A stretch of 64,000 bases of DNA from Candidatus Gastranaerophilales bacterium (GCA_944323145.1 CALURJ010000009.1:1-64000); one strand, 5' to 3'. Shown: positions 8,140 to 16,497, counted from the first letter of the stretch. The notes: generated from the letters alone by a model not told the origin. Program-made: numbers and translations.

Positions 8140-8550
8140 ATGATAACTAATAAACAACACAGATATTATGCACAATATATAAAAGAATTTGCAAGACAAA
8201 TGCGTCAAGAACAAACAATGCAAGAACGTAAATTGTGGCAGATAATACGAAACTCTAAACTTGGAGTAAAATTCCGCAGACAATTTCCAATAGATAATAA
8301 GTATATTGCTGATTTTGTTTGTCTGGAAAAACGACTTATTATAGAAATCGACGGCGGACATCATAATGGTTCTTTTTCAGATATACAAAGAACTTTTTAT
8401 ATTGAAAAACAAAATTTTAAAGTAATTAGGTTTTGGAATAATGAAATTGACGACAATATAGAAGGCTGCTATGAGTTTTTAATAAAGGAAATAGCTTCAC
8501 CCTCGCCCCTTTGCGGGAGAGGGTGGCACGAAGTGTCGGGTGAGGGGTAA
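8140..8550 (+). CDS. DUF559-family endonuclease-like protein inserted in the efflux operon
   Basis: 136 aa. The fold is the Vsr/PD-(D/E)XK-like DUF559 domain: the N-terminal MRQEQTMQERKLWQIIRNS, the KFRRQFPIDNKYIADFVC motif and IIEIDGGHH, where D and E-x-D are the probable metal ligands. It ends with RFWNNEI...GCYEFLIKEI, after which the C-terminal residues SPSPLCGRGWHEVSGEG are encoded by the palindromic repeat R2. It has no evident link to efflux and splits an otherwise tight operon. Start ATG 8140 follows AAAGAGG. Related DUF559 genes in other bacteria often carry similar repeats at their ends (general knowledge). Confidence 0.9.
   Translation: MITNKQHRYYAQYIKEFARQMRQEQTMQERKLWQIIRNSKLGVKFRRQFPIDNKYIADFVCLEKRLIIEIDGGHHNGSFSDIQRTFYIEKQNFKVIRFWNNEIDDNIEGCYEFLIKEIASPSPLCGRGWHEVSGEG
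8499..8548 (+). repeat. Palindromic repeat copy R2 (right flank of DUF559 gene)
   Basis: Two hairpins (CCCTCGCCCC..GCGGGAGAGGG, then GGCACGAAGTGTC) followed by GGGTGAGGGGT. It supplies the C-terminus and the stop of DUF559, and its GAGGGGT lies where a ribosome binding site for the next gene would be expected. Confidence 0.9.
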
Positions 8551-8556
8551 TAAACA

Positions 8557-10164
8557 ATGAACACCATAGAAATTAAAAACTTAACAAAAACTTTCGGAAA
8601 AATAACAGCTCTTGATAACCTTTCTCTGAATATTGAAAAAGGTAAAATCACAGGGTTAATGGGCGCTGACGGAGCAGGGAAAACTACACTCTTACGTACA
8701 ATTATCGGACTATTAGTTCCCGATAAAGGAAAAATTTTAACACTCGGATTTGATCCCGTAACTCAAAAAGATGAATTAACACAGCTTATCGGTTATATGC
8801 CTCAAAAGTTCGGGCTTTATGAAGACTTAACGGTTAATGAAAACTTGACACTATATGCCGACTTAAAAGGAATTTCTCTTAGCGGGATTAAGGGTGAGGG
8901 GTCAATACTTAATAAAATGCTTGAATTTACAAAACTTGCGCCGTTTCAAGACAGACTTGCAGGCGCATTGTCGGGCGGAATGAAACAGAAACTCGGACTA
9001 GCCTGTACTCTTCTCGGCAATCCCGAATTTCTGCTTCTTGACGAACCGTCTGTCGGTGTTGACCCGATTTCACGCAAAGATTTAATGCAAATGGTGCGTG
9101 AGATGATTAATCCCGAAACAACAGTTTTATGGTCAACAGCGTATCTGGATGAAGCTCACAGTTTTGATACCGCAGTTGTTATTGACAAAGGAAGAGTAAT
9201 TTATGAAGGTAAACCGCATGATTTGGGGGCAACGGCACAAGAATTTGAAGATAAAGTAATTGATCTTATGGGCGGATATAAGCAGGAAGAGTCTTTGATT
9301 GCTAAAAATTATGAATACACGGACATTTTACCCTCGCCCCGTGCGGGAGAGGGTGGCACAAAGTGCCGGGTGAGGGGACAATCAGAATTTTATACCGTTG
9401 AGGCAGATAATCTTGAGAAAAAATACGGAAATTTTTATGCGGTAAAAAACAATTCTTTCTGCATACAAAAAGGAGAAATCTTCGGACTTCTCGGCCCTAA
9501 CGGGGCGGGAAAATCAACTTCCTTCAAGATGATGTGCGGGCTTGCCAAACCGACAAACGGAACAGCAAGAATTATGGGAATTGATATTACAAAAGATCCC
9601 GAAAAAGCACGCTCAAATTTAGGCTATATGGCGCAGAAATTTTCACTTTACGGAAGCCTTACAGTAAGAGAAAATCTTGAATTTTTTGCATCAGCTTACG
9701 GCATAAAATTTAAAAACAGAGCATCTAAAGTTCAGGAAATTATTGAAGTTTTTGGTTTAAAAGGGTATGCAGACCAAAAAAGCGAAGAGCTACCGCTGGG
9801 TTTAAAACAGCGTCTTTCAATGGCATGCGCTCTAATCCACAATCCGCCCGTGTTATTTCTTGATGAGCCGACATCCGGCGTTGATGTTCTGACAAGACGC
9901 GATTTTTGGAACCATATTACATCCCTTGCCAAAAAGGGAGTAACAATACTTGTAACAACCCACTTTATGGACGAGGCAGAATACTGCGACAGAATAAGTC
10001 TTTTTTACCATGGAGAAACCATTGCTCTTGGTACGCCCGAGGAATTGAAACGTAAGGCGCTTGAATTAAACCCCTCACCTCACCCCCCCTCAAGGGGCGA
10101 GGAAGCTTTGCCGACAATGGAAGAAACTTTTATAACGCTTATAAAGGAGAGTGAAAAAGAATGA
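8557..10164 (+). CDS. ABC transporter ATPase with two fused nucleotide-binding domains (YbhF-like)
   Basis: 535 aa. Domain 1 (about residues 1-240) has Walker A GADGAGKTT, signature LSGGMKQK and Walker B FLLLDEPSVGVDP. Domain 2 (about 280-510) has GPNGAGKST, a variant signature LPLGLKQRL and VLFLDEPTSGVDV with TTHFMDEAE as the switch His. It powers the two permeases encoded next. Three pieces of palindromic repeat are translated in frame: a fragment near residue 111 (IKGEGS), a full copy in the linker (residues about 258-273, LPSPRAGEGGTKCRVRG) and one near the C-terminus (NPSPHPPSRGEEALP). All lie at linkers or loops, so activity is probably kept. Confidence 0.93.
   Translation: MNTIEIKNLTKTFGKITALDNLSLNIEKGKITGLMGADGAGKTTLLRTIIGLLVPDKGKILTLGFDPVTQKDELTQLIGYMPQKFGLYEDLTVNENLTLYADLKGISLSGIKGEGSILNKMLEFTKLAPFQDRLAGALSGGMKQKLGLACTLLGNPEFLLLDEPSVGVDPISRKDLMQMVREMINPETTVLWSTAYLDEAHSFDTAVVIDKGRVIYEGKPHDLGATAQEFEDKVIDLMGGYKQEESLIAKNYEYTDILPSPRAGEGGTKCRVRGQSEFYTVEADNLEKKYGNFYAVKNNSFCIQKGEIFGLLGPNGAGKSTSFKMMCGLAKPTNGTARIMGIDITKDPEKARSNLGYMAQKFSLYGSLTVRENLEFFASAYGIKFKNRASKVQEIIEVFGLKGYADQKSEELPLGLKQRLSMACALIHNPPVLFLDEPTSGVDVLTRRDFWNHITSLAKKGVTILVTTHFMDEAEYCDRISLFYHGETIALGTPEELKRKALELNPSPHPPSRGEEALPTMEETFITLIKESEKE
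8887..8902 (+). repeat. Partial palindromic repeat copy R3
   Basis: Only the tail of the repeat (AAGGGTGAGGGGTC) is present, in frame within the first nucleotide-binding domain (IKGEGS). Confidence 0.5.
9330..9376 (+). repeat. Palindromic repeat copy R4, in frame in the ATPase linker
   Basis: Full copy with both hairpins; differs from R2 in loop positions and has paired changes (GGCACAAAGTGCC versus GGCACGAAGTGTC) that keep the second stem. Confidence 0.9.
10070..10102 (-). repeat. Palindromic repeat copy R5, in frame near the ATPase C-terminus
   Basis: ACCCCTCACC..CCCCCCTCAAGGGGCGAGG, the same orientation as R1. Encodes PSPHPPSRGEE. Confidence 0.8.
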
Positions 10165-11339
10165 AAATACTTCTTGCGCTCATAAAAAAAGAAATTAAAC
10201 AAATTCTCCGCGATCCGAGCAGTATAATAATCGCATTTGTACTGCCCTTAATTTCTATCCTGATTTATATGTACGGGATAAATCTGGATTCTGTTAGAGT
10301 TACGATGGGGATTAAAAATGATGACCCGACGCCTGAAGTTGCAACGCTTGTCAAATCTTTCGGACACAGCAAATACGTTAATTCAATATATTTTGATAAT
10401 GTAAAAGATATTGAAACCGCGATTGCCCGTTCAAAAATTAAAGGAGCAGTTATAATCCCTAACGACTTTTCAACAAAACTCGCAAGAGGACAAAATGCCG
10501 ATTTACTGGTAATCACAGACGGTTCGGAAGTTAATACGGCAAATTATGTTCAAAGTTATGCTCTTGCAATTGCAAACAACTGGCTTGCAACGAGCAAATA
10601 TGCAAATTCCGCAAAACAACCTGCAGTAAACACCGAAGTCCGCACATGGTACAATCCAGATTTAAACAGCCACTATTTTATTGTTCCCGGATCAATCGCA
10701 ATCACAATGACTCTAATCGGAATTTTATTAACCTCGCTTGTTGTTGCACGCGAATGGGAAAGAGGCACAATGGAAGCTATGCTTTCAACATCAGTCAAAA
10801 CAATTCATATAGTCTTAGGCAAATATATTCCGTATTTTATTCTCGGAATGCTGTCACTCACATTTAATATTTTCCTCTGCATTGTTATTTTTCAAATACC
10901 ATTCAGGGGTAATTATTTTGTCCTGCTGCTGGTAAGCAGTTTATTCCTCTTTACATCACTTGGAATAGGGTTAAATGTTTCATCGGTATTGAAAAATCAA
11001 TTCTTAGCCAGCATGGTTGCCATGAGTGTAGGATTTATGCCGGCTCTAATGCTTTCAGGCTTAATGTTCCCGATAAATTCCATGCCGGTATTTTTCCAGC
11101 ATCTGACAAGAATTTTACCGCCGAGATATTATGTTTCGTTTATAGAAAGCGAGTTTATGGCGGGAACAGTACCCGAAATTGTTACTGCCAATGCAATATA
11201 TTTAACAATACTCGGCTTGATTTTATTTGCCGCTGTTTATAAAAATACTTCAATGAGGCTTGAAAAATACCCCTCATCCGCCCTTCGGACACCCTCTCCA
11301 GCACCGGGCGATGGAAAAACAGGAGATATAAAATGTTAA
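10161..11339 (+). CDS. ABC-2 type permease, first subunit (YbhS-like)
   Basis: 392 aa. An N-terminal membrane helix after a basic segment (IKQILRDPSSIIIAFVLPLI), a large extracytoplasmic loop (about residues 45-175), then five membrane helices including TMTLIGILLTSLVVAREWER and the GTMEAMLSTSV motif typical of the ABC2_membrane_3 family. Start overlaps the ATPase stop (ATGA). The last residues (YPSSALRTPSPAPGDGKTGD) come from palindromic repeat R6 and extend the normal C-terminus. It should form the inner-membrane pore with the next gene product. Confidence 0.93.
   Translation: MKILLALIKKEIKQILRDPSSIIIAFVLPLISILIYMYGINLDSVRVTMGIKNDDPTPEVATLVKSFGHSKYVNSIYFDNVKDIETAIARSKIKGAVIIPNDFSTKLARGQNADLLVITDGSEVNTANYVQSYALAIANNWLATSKYANSAKQPAVNTEVRTWYNPDLNSHYFIVPGSIAITMTLIGILLTSLVVAREWERGTMEAMLSTSVKTIHIVLGKYIPYFILGMLSLTFNIFLCIVIFQIPFRGNYFVLLLVSSLFLFTSLGIGLNVSSVLKNQFLASMVAMSVGFMPALMLSGLMFPINSMPVFFQHLTRILPPRYYVSFIESEFMAGTVPEIVTANAIYLTILGLILFAAVYKNTSMRLEKYPSSALRTPSPAPGDGKTGDIKC
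11269..11314 (-). repeat. Palindromic repeat copy R6 at the 3' end of the first permease
   Basis: ACCCCTCATCCGCCCTTCGG..CACCCTCTCCAGCACCGGGCGATGG, a diverged copy in the R1 orientation, translated in frame just before the stop. Confidence 0.8.
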
Positions 11340-12478
11340 GAGATTTTTTCCGCAGAGTTCTTGCGCTGATGAAAAAAGAATTTATAACAATCTGGAATGA
11401 CCCGAAAACAAAAGGGATAATTATCGGGCTTCCGATAGTGCAGCTCTTGATTTTTTCAAACGCAGCTACAATGGAAGTACAAAATATTGATACGGCTGTT
11501 TTTGATCGTTCTCAAAGTGTCGAATCAAGAGAATTATTATCAAGGTTTGAAAATTCGCCGAGATTCAGAAATTTTTACTATGTGGATAATGAAGCCGATT
11601 TTAAAAAGAAACTTGATACACAAAAAGTCCAGATTGGATTAATGATAAATAATGATTTTTCACGAAATATCAAATCAGGGGAAACAGCAACTGTTCAGGT
11701 AATTTCAGACGGCAGGCAAACCAATTCGGCATCTATTGCCTCAGGTTATGCATCACAAATAATTACAGGCTACGGGGCGGAAGTTTCTTCATCAACAAAA
11801 CCTCCCGCACGGGGCGAGGGAGTTATGAGCGATGCAAACATAAATATTTCTGTCCGCAACTGGTTTAATCCAAACCTTGAATATAAATGGTATATTTTAA
11901 CAGTAATTGTTGCAATGCTTTCGCTTGTCACGACTTTAATTTTAACATCTTTGTCAATAGCGCGCGAAAGAGAACTCGGAACTTTTGACCAGCTTATCGT
12001 AAGCCCTCTTTCCTCTTTTGAAATTCTGCTGGGCAAATCAATCCCGCCTCTTATTATTGCAATGGCATTAACTATGATTATGACCGGAATTGTAATTATA
12101 TTTTTCCATATCCCGTTTGCCGGCTCATTCCTTTTGTTTATGATTTCAATTTTTATTTCTCTGCTTGCGATAGTCGGCGTCGGACTTTATATTTCTGCAA
12201 TCTGTAACACCCAGCAGCAGGCAATTTTATCTGCAATGACATTTATGATGCCAGCGGTACTTTTGTCCGGATTTATTTCTCCGATAGAGGATATGCCGGT
12301 TGCTCTGCAATATTTGACATGGCTTAATCCTGTCAGATTTTTTATGGTTTTAACCCGCGGAATATTTTTAAAAGGAATGGGATTTGCAGATGTTTTCACA
12401 AATCTAATCCCGCTGATTATAATTGCCTTAATAACTTTAACCCTTGCGAGCCGAACATTCAAGAGAAAACTTGGATAA
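11333..12478 (+). CDS. ABC-2 type permease, second subunit (YbhR-like)
   Basis: 381 aa, paralogous to the preceding permease: N-terminal helix after KEFITIWNDPKTKGIIIGL, a long loop, then helices including YILTVIVAMLSLVTTLILTS, with SIARERELGTFDQLIVSPLS as the conserved cytoplasmic motif. It overlaps the previous gene by 7 nt and ends the operon. A short palindromic repeat (11801-11820) is translated in frame inside the extracytoplasmic loop as KPPARGEGV. Confidence 0.93.
   Translation: MLRDFFRRVLALMKKEFITIWNDPKTKGIIIGLPIVQLLIFSNAATMEVQNIDTAVFDRSQSVESRELLSRFENSPRFRNFYYVDNEADFKKKLDTQKVQIGLMINNDFSRNIKSGETATVQVISDGRQTNSASIASGYASQIITGYGAEVSSSTKPPARGEGVMSDANINISVRNWFNPNLEYKWYILTVIVAMLSLVTTLILTSLSIARERELGTFDQLIVSPLSSFEILLGKSIPPLIIAMALTMIMTGIVIIFFHIPFAGSFLLFMISIFISLLAIVGVGLYISAICNTQQQAILSAMTFMMPAVLLSGFISPIEDMPVALQYLTWLNPVRFFMVLTRGIFLKGMGFADVFTNLIPLIIIALITLTLASRTFKRKLG
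11801..11820 (-). repeat. Short palindromic repeat copy R7, in frame in the second permease
   Basis: CCTCCCGCACGGGGCGAGGG: only the core hairpin of the family, in the R1 orientation, inserted in a periplasmic loop. Confidence 0.75.
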
Positions 12479-12530
12479 AAAAACTAACAATAATCGTAAA
12501 AATTTTATATACGAAAATTGTTAGTTTTTA
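12479..12530 (+). terminator. Terminator of the efflux operon
   Basis: AAACTAACAAT pairs with ATTGTTAGTTT around an inner CGTA/TACG stem, followed by T's. No other terminator is visible between 5.3 and 12.5 kb. Confidence 0.8.
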
Positions 12531-12553
12531 TAATAGAGAGCAGTGACAGTTAT

Positions 12554-13575
12554 CTATTTTAAATATTGTTTAAAATAAGAATCAAGTTTATCAAGCGCTT
12601 GTCCCATATATTGCGGTACATCATATAAATCAACATGGGTTGCATCTTTAATAACAAAAAGTTCCTTCGGTTCAGCTGCTTTTGAATATGCATCATCGCT
12701 GAAATATTTTGATACAGCATTTTCACCGACTATAAATAATACAGGACGCGGCGAAATTGTCTCAATTTGTGCAAACGGGAAAAAGTTCATCATAGGAGCA
12801 AGGCTTGTATACGAATACCAACCGTCTGAATTCGGATGATAACCGCGCTCAGGATTTTCATAATAAGCGATAAATTCACGTGCATATTGCGGAGTATTTT
12901 CATCTACTTTTACAGGCAAAGCTCTTATATCTTTTCTTTTTTCACCTCTAAATTCAAGTGTTCTTTGTCTTCCTATTTCATCAAGAGTTTTCATTCTGTC
13001 TTCATAAGATACGGTATCGCCGACACCCTGTCTTCTGGCTCTGCCCATATCATACATGCTTACAATTGCAACAGCTTTTATACGATGGTCAATTTGTGCA
13101 GCGCTGACCGAATATCCGCCGCCGCCGCATATCCCGATTACTCCGATTTTATTCTCATCAACAAGCGGATAATTGCTCATATAGTCAACCGCAGCGCTGT
13201 AATCTTCAACACGGATTTCCGGAACCTCTATTTTTCTTGGGGTTCCGCCGCTTTCACCGTAAAATGAAGCGTCAAAAGCAAGAGTTATATAACCTCTTTC
13301 CGCAAGTTTTTGTGCATACAGTCCGGCAGTTTGTTCTTTCACCCCGCCAAACGGGTGTCCTACAATTATCGCAGGGTATTTTTTGCTTTTATCAATATCT
13401 TTAGGGATATACAAATTTCCAACAACAGTTATATCTATCCTGTTTTTAAACTTAACTTTTTTACCGTTACCTTATCACTGTGAGAAGGCGGTGCAGATGC
13501 AAAGGCTTTAAAAGCACCGAGAGTAATACAGGCAATAGTTGCCAAACCAATTGTGAAAACCTTTTTTACATTCAT
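12554..13575 (-). CDS. Secreted alpha/beta hydrolase, split by a -1 frameshift
   Basis: The body (12554 to about 13462) is a dienelactone-hydrolase/S15-like alpha/beta hydrolase: GHPFGGVKEQT, catalytic nucleophile elbow GICGGGGYS (Cys in place of Ser), a late Asp region and THVDLYD as the catalytic His. The first part (13435-13575) is in another frame and begins at ATG 13575 after AAGGA with a signal peptide (KKVFTIGLATIACITLGAFKAFA). The frames meet at the heptamer A-AAA-AAG (13456-13462), read in phase by the signal-peptide frame; a -1 slip gives ...KVTVKKVKFKNRIDITVV.., which fits the family's usual start. It may be programmed frameshifting, a pseudogene or a homopolymer error. The product would be periplasmic or secreted; substrate unknown. 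Confidence 0.75.
13456..13462 (-). promoter_or_regulatory. Candidate -1 ribosomal frameshift site (A AAA AAG)
   Basis: The heptamer is in the same phase and has the same sequence as the E. coli dnaX slippery site. An AAGG sits about 9 nt upstream, and a small hairpin (AACAG/CTGTT) follows about 12 nt downstream. Confidence 0.45.
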
Positions 13576-13734
13576 AAACAGAATCCTTTCTTACCTGATA
13601 AATGCCGTTATAAAATACTATAAAATCTTATAATAGTATTATTAAGTATTTTGTAATTTTATAAAGACCTAATTCTGCATAATTATTATCTAATTCTCTC
13701 AAATACAGAACCTTAAAAATTTTTCGGCATAAAA

Positions 13735-13966
13735 TTTTAAGGTTCAATTCTCACACCGGCATAAAAAAACAGGCCAATAAGGCTGTTTTTCGGTATCAAC
13801 GGGAATTTGCTTAGTCGTAGGCGAGAATATGAAATTCGAGCCGTACGAATAAGTATGCAAAGCTTACCTTTAAAATTTTCCAACAGAAAATTTTAAGGTT
13901 CAATTCTCGCGCCGCTATAAAAAAACAGGCTTATTGAGCCTGTTTTTTTCGGCGGCAACGGGAATT
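13735..13966. repeat. Diverged duplication anchored at the tRNA-Glu 3' end
   Basis: Segments 13735-13807 and 13891-13966 are similar (offset 156-159 bp). Read on the minus strand, each starts with AATTCCCGTTG (the 3' end of tRNA-Glu), has a CAGGC..GCCTG terminator hairpin and ends with GAGAATTGAACC. On the plus strand the ends look like two orphan tRNA 3' ends (GGTTCAATTCTC followed by CACCGGCA or GCGCCGCTA). Confidence 0.7.
13924..13949 (-). terminator. Terminator after tRNA-Glu
   Basis: AACAGGCT..AGCCTGTT with a T7 run directly after the tRNA 3' end on the minus strand. A related hairpin is in the duplicated copy near 13765-13790. Confidence 0.8.
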
Positions 13967-14021
13967 GAACCCGTGTCAACAGAATGAGAATCTGCTATCC
14001 TGACCCCTAGACGATGCCGCT
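13950..14021 (-). tRNA. tRNA-Glu (anticodon CTC)
   Basis: D-arm after TCGTCTAGGGGTCAGGATAGC, anticodon stem GCAGA/TCTGT with loop TTCTCAT (anticodon CTC, codon GAG), T-arm ACGGG-TTCAATT-CCCGT. The acceptor pairs over six positions (GCGGCA/TGCCGC), but the first pair would be A1-C72, a mismatch. CCA is not encoded. Confidence 0.9.
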
Positions 14022-14095
14022 TTGCAACTTTATTTTACTACCGAAAATTTATTTATTCAAGTAGTTGAAGATAATTGTGTAGTGCCGTTTTAAGC

Positions 14096-15004
14096 TCAGT
14101 TTAATATCAATGAAGCCCCGTTGACCATTTCCTTAATCCCGCTTCTTAAAGTAATTGACGGGACAAAATGAAGTAAAGAAATTAATTTATTGTTTGAAAG
14201 TACAGATTTTTCAATATCGCCTTCTCGAGAAGACGTATATTCCGGTTCAAGTATATAGCTGGTTTCTTCTTTCAAAACTTCAAACAATTCATTTATTGAT
14301 GTTCTGGTATTTGTAGAAACATTAATTATTTCACCTTCAATATCGGATTGCAAGCCTATAACATTTACTTTAGCGACATCTTTTACATTAATAAAATCCC
14401 TATACTGTCTGCCGTTTCCATGAATTTTAACCGGCAAACCCTGTGACATAAGTGCAAAAAATTTTGCAACAACTCCTGCTTCTCCCGAAGTATCCTGCCC
14501 TGCTCCATAGACATTTGCATATCTGAAAATAATATAATCAAGACCGCTGTATTGTATAAAATGTTCAGAAGCACTTTTTGTTATCGCATAGGGCGACAAA
14601 AAGGAAACAGGGTGTTTTTCGTCGACGGGTAAGTACTGAGGATTTGCGTAAACAGCAGCTGTTGATGAAAATATTATTTTTTTTACATTATAAAGTTTTG
14701 CAATTGTGCATAAATTAACAGTTGCCTGATAGTTATCACGGCAATCAATTAAGGGCATTTTAATAGAGTCCGCAACTGACGGTAATGCTGCTAAATGGAT
14801 TATATAATCTATCTTACTTTTCTTAAAAATTTCAGCTAATTCAAGCGAAGTAACATCCATTTGAAAATACTGGCAGTCTAAATATTGCGGTTTTTCTTTT
14901 CTGTCAACAACAATCACATTAAAATTATTGTCCAATAATTCTTTTACTGAATACCTGCCGATAAATCCCACACCACCGGTTACCAAGACAGTTTGTTTAA
15001 GCAT
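14096..15004 (-). CDS. NAD-dependent nucleotide-sugar epimerase/dehydratase
   Basis: 302 aa extended SDR. Rossmann motif TGGVGFIGRYSVKELL at the N-terminus, DVTS, catalytic SSTAAVY and the YAITKSASE (YxxxK) pair, with RYANVYGAGQ and a C-terminal sugar-binding part (RDFINVKDVAKVNV). It resembles GalE/RfbB-type enzymes that interconvert UDP- or dTDP-sugars; the exact substrate cannot be told. It overlaps the upstream sugar-transferase gene by 8 nt, so the two form a surface-polysaccharide operon under the candidate invertible promoter. Confidence 0.92.
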   Translation of the reverse strand: MLKQTVLVTGGVGFIGRYSVKELLDNNFNVIVVDRKEKPQYLDCQYFQMDVTSLELAEIFKKSKIDYIIHLAALPSVADSIKMPLIDCRDNYQATVNLCTIAKLYNVKKIIFSSTAAVYANPQYLPVDEKHPVSFLSPYAITKSASEHFIQYSGLDYIIFRYANVYGAGQDTSGEAGVVAKFFALMSQGLPVKIHGNGRQYRDFINVKDVAKVNVIGLQSDIEGEIINVSTNTRTSINELFEVLKEETSYILEPEYTSSREGDIEKSVLSNNKLISLLHFVPSITLRSGIKEMVNGASLILN

Positions 15005-16364
15005 GTCTTCCTCCTAAAGCAAGAAACACAGCTTTTATCAAAATTGAAATATCCCAAAATATATTTCTGTGTTTTATATAATACAGATCATATTGAAGCT
15101 TAACAGCTTCATTATCAGACGAAAAACAAGCCCCCTGGTTAATCTGCGCCCAGCCCGTCCAGGCCGTCTTCACACTCATTCTCAAAGAATAACCTTTAAT
15201 TTCTTTTTCATATACTTTTGCGACTTCCGTCCATTCAGCACGCGGTCCAACAATAGACATTTCTCCCTTTAAAATGTTAATCATCTGTGGGATTTCATCA
15301 AATCTGGCTTTTCGCACAAATTTACACCATGGAATAACCCTGTCATCCTCATCCTGATTTTCTACATAACCAACCTTTTTATTATCATTCGGGACAAAGT
15401 CATTATCATACATTGTTCGTAATTTGTATGCTCTAAAAATTTTTCCTCCTTTACCGACTCTGTCCTGAGTATAGAAAGGAGATTTTCCGTCTGTAAATTT
15501 AATACGTAAAGCTATATATCCTGTTATCGGAAGAGTTACAATCAAAATTATTAATGCTGCGGCAACATCGAAAATACGTTTACAGATATCATAAAATTTA
15601 GTATTTTTCGTACTAAAATAATAAGTAAACTCTTTTATTGAATAATCATCAACGAAATATCTTCCGGTTGCCATTTCATAAAAATCATAAATTGTATATA
15701 CCTTAACCTTACGTGCTATTACATCATCAGATATTAAGGCAAGTGTAAAAAGTTCATCCATAGGTTTATCAGTTGCAAATATAAGGATATCAATATTTAA
15801 ATCTTTAATTTGAGAAGTTAAATATTCTACCTGTTCATGAATTTTTTTAGGGTAATTTTCAGTATTTTTATATTCAAAAAAAACTTTAATCTCCATTTTT
15901 AAAGCATATTTATCTTTTATAACTCCGGAAATAATTTCTGCATTTTTACCTTTACCTATAATTAAAACATTTTTGACTTTTTTTATTCGAAACAAATAAA
16001 AATGAAAAACAATCCTGTAAAGCAGCAATAAAAGCCAAATAGTAAATAAATTTGCAAGAATAAACCAGACAGAATTTAAATTTGCATTTATAAAGTACAA
16101 AGCAATAGATACCGGAAACATTGCAAAAATAATACCTTCAAAAAGTAAATATGTATTTTTCAAAGTTATATTAAATTCTCTGATTTTATAATTATCTTTT
16201 AAAAACAAAACAATGCATCCTGTTAAAACAGTCAACAGAATTATAAAAATAATATATTGTTCCGGCATCTTAAATTTCGTATACCAGTAAAAAGTTGACA
16301 AAGCTATAATTGCAAAGTCAAATAAAAACATAAAAACAACTGACTTAGAAAGTATCCTTAACAT
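14997..16364 (-). CDS. Polyprenyl-phosphate sugar-1-phosphate transferase initiating exopolysaccharide synthesis
   Basis: 455 aa. Four N-terminal membrane helices, a CoA-binding-like soluble domain (VLIIGKGKNAEIIS), a further helix (DVAAALIILIVTLPITGYIA) and the C-terminal bacterial sugar-transferase domain: RIKFTDGKSPFYTQDRVG, FRAYKLRTM, ARFDEIPQMINILKGEMS and VGPRAEW. This is the WbaP/WcaJ-type fold that transfers a sugar phosphate to undecaprenyl phosphate. The start ATG follows AGAGGTAATG. It is the first gene of the operon, about 30 bp downstream of an inverted repeat of the putative switch. Confidence 0.94.
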   Translation of the reverse strand: MLRILSKSVVFMFLFDFAIIALSTFYWYTKFKMPEQYIIFIILLTVLTGCIVLFLKDNYKIREFNITLKNTYLLFEGIIFAMFPVSIALYFINANLNSVWFILANLFTIWLLLLLYRIVFHFYLFRIKKVKNVLIIGKGKNAEIISGVIKDKYALKMEIKVFFEYKNTENYPKKIHEQVEYLTSQIKDLNIDILIFATDKPMDELFTLALISDDVIARKVKVYTIYDFYEMATGRYFVDDYSIKEFTYYFSTKNTKFYDICKRIFDVAAALIILIVTLPITGYIALRIKFTDGKSPFYTQDRVGKGGKIFRAYKLRTMYDNDFVPNDNKKVGYVENQDEDDRVIPWCKFVRKARFDEIPQMINILKGEMSIVGPRAEWTEVAKVYEKEIKGYSLRMSVKTAWTGWAQINQGACFSSDNEAVKLQYDLYYIKHRNIFWDISILIKAVFLALGGRHA

Positions 16365-16392
16365 TAAAACATTACCTCTTTATAATTTTCAA

Positions 16393-16417
16393 TACATTTT
16401 ATTCAAAATGTATAGAA
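16393..16417 (+). repeat. Left 25-bp inverted repeat of the switch
   Basis: Begins TACATTTTATTCAAAATGTA, itself a dyad of 8-bp arms around ATTC, then TAGAA. Exact reverse complement of 16510-16534. A dyad with a short asymmetric centre is what a tyrosine recombinase core site looks like. Confidence 0.95.
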
Positions 16418-16491
16418 TGCAATAAATAAGACTGTTTTCAGGTAAAAATATCCATTTGTCTATATTTTTTTAATACAACAAATGTTTGTAG

Positions 16492-16497
16492 TATAAT
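16492..16497 (+). promoter_or_regulatory. -10 box inside the invertible segment
   Basis: TATAAT, preceded by the dyad ACAAA-TG-TTTGT. In the present orientation it points away from the exopolysaccharide genes and into the recombinase on its antisense strand. The -35 at 17 bp (TTTAAT) is weak. Confidence 0.45.

Noticed and set aside
12554-13575. Simple pseudogene call for the hydrolase
   Set aside because: Both parts are intact except for the single junction, which is an exact, in-phase slippery heptamer; a programmed shift or sequence error is at least as likely as decay.
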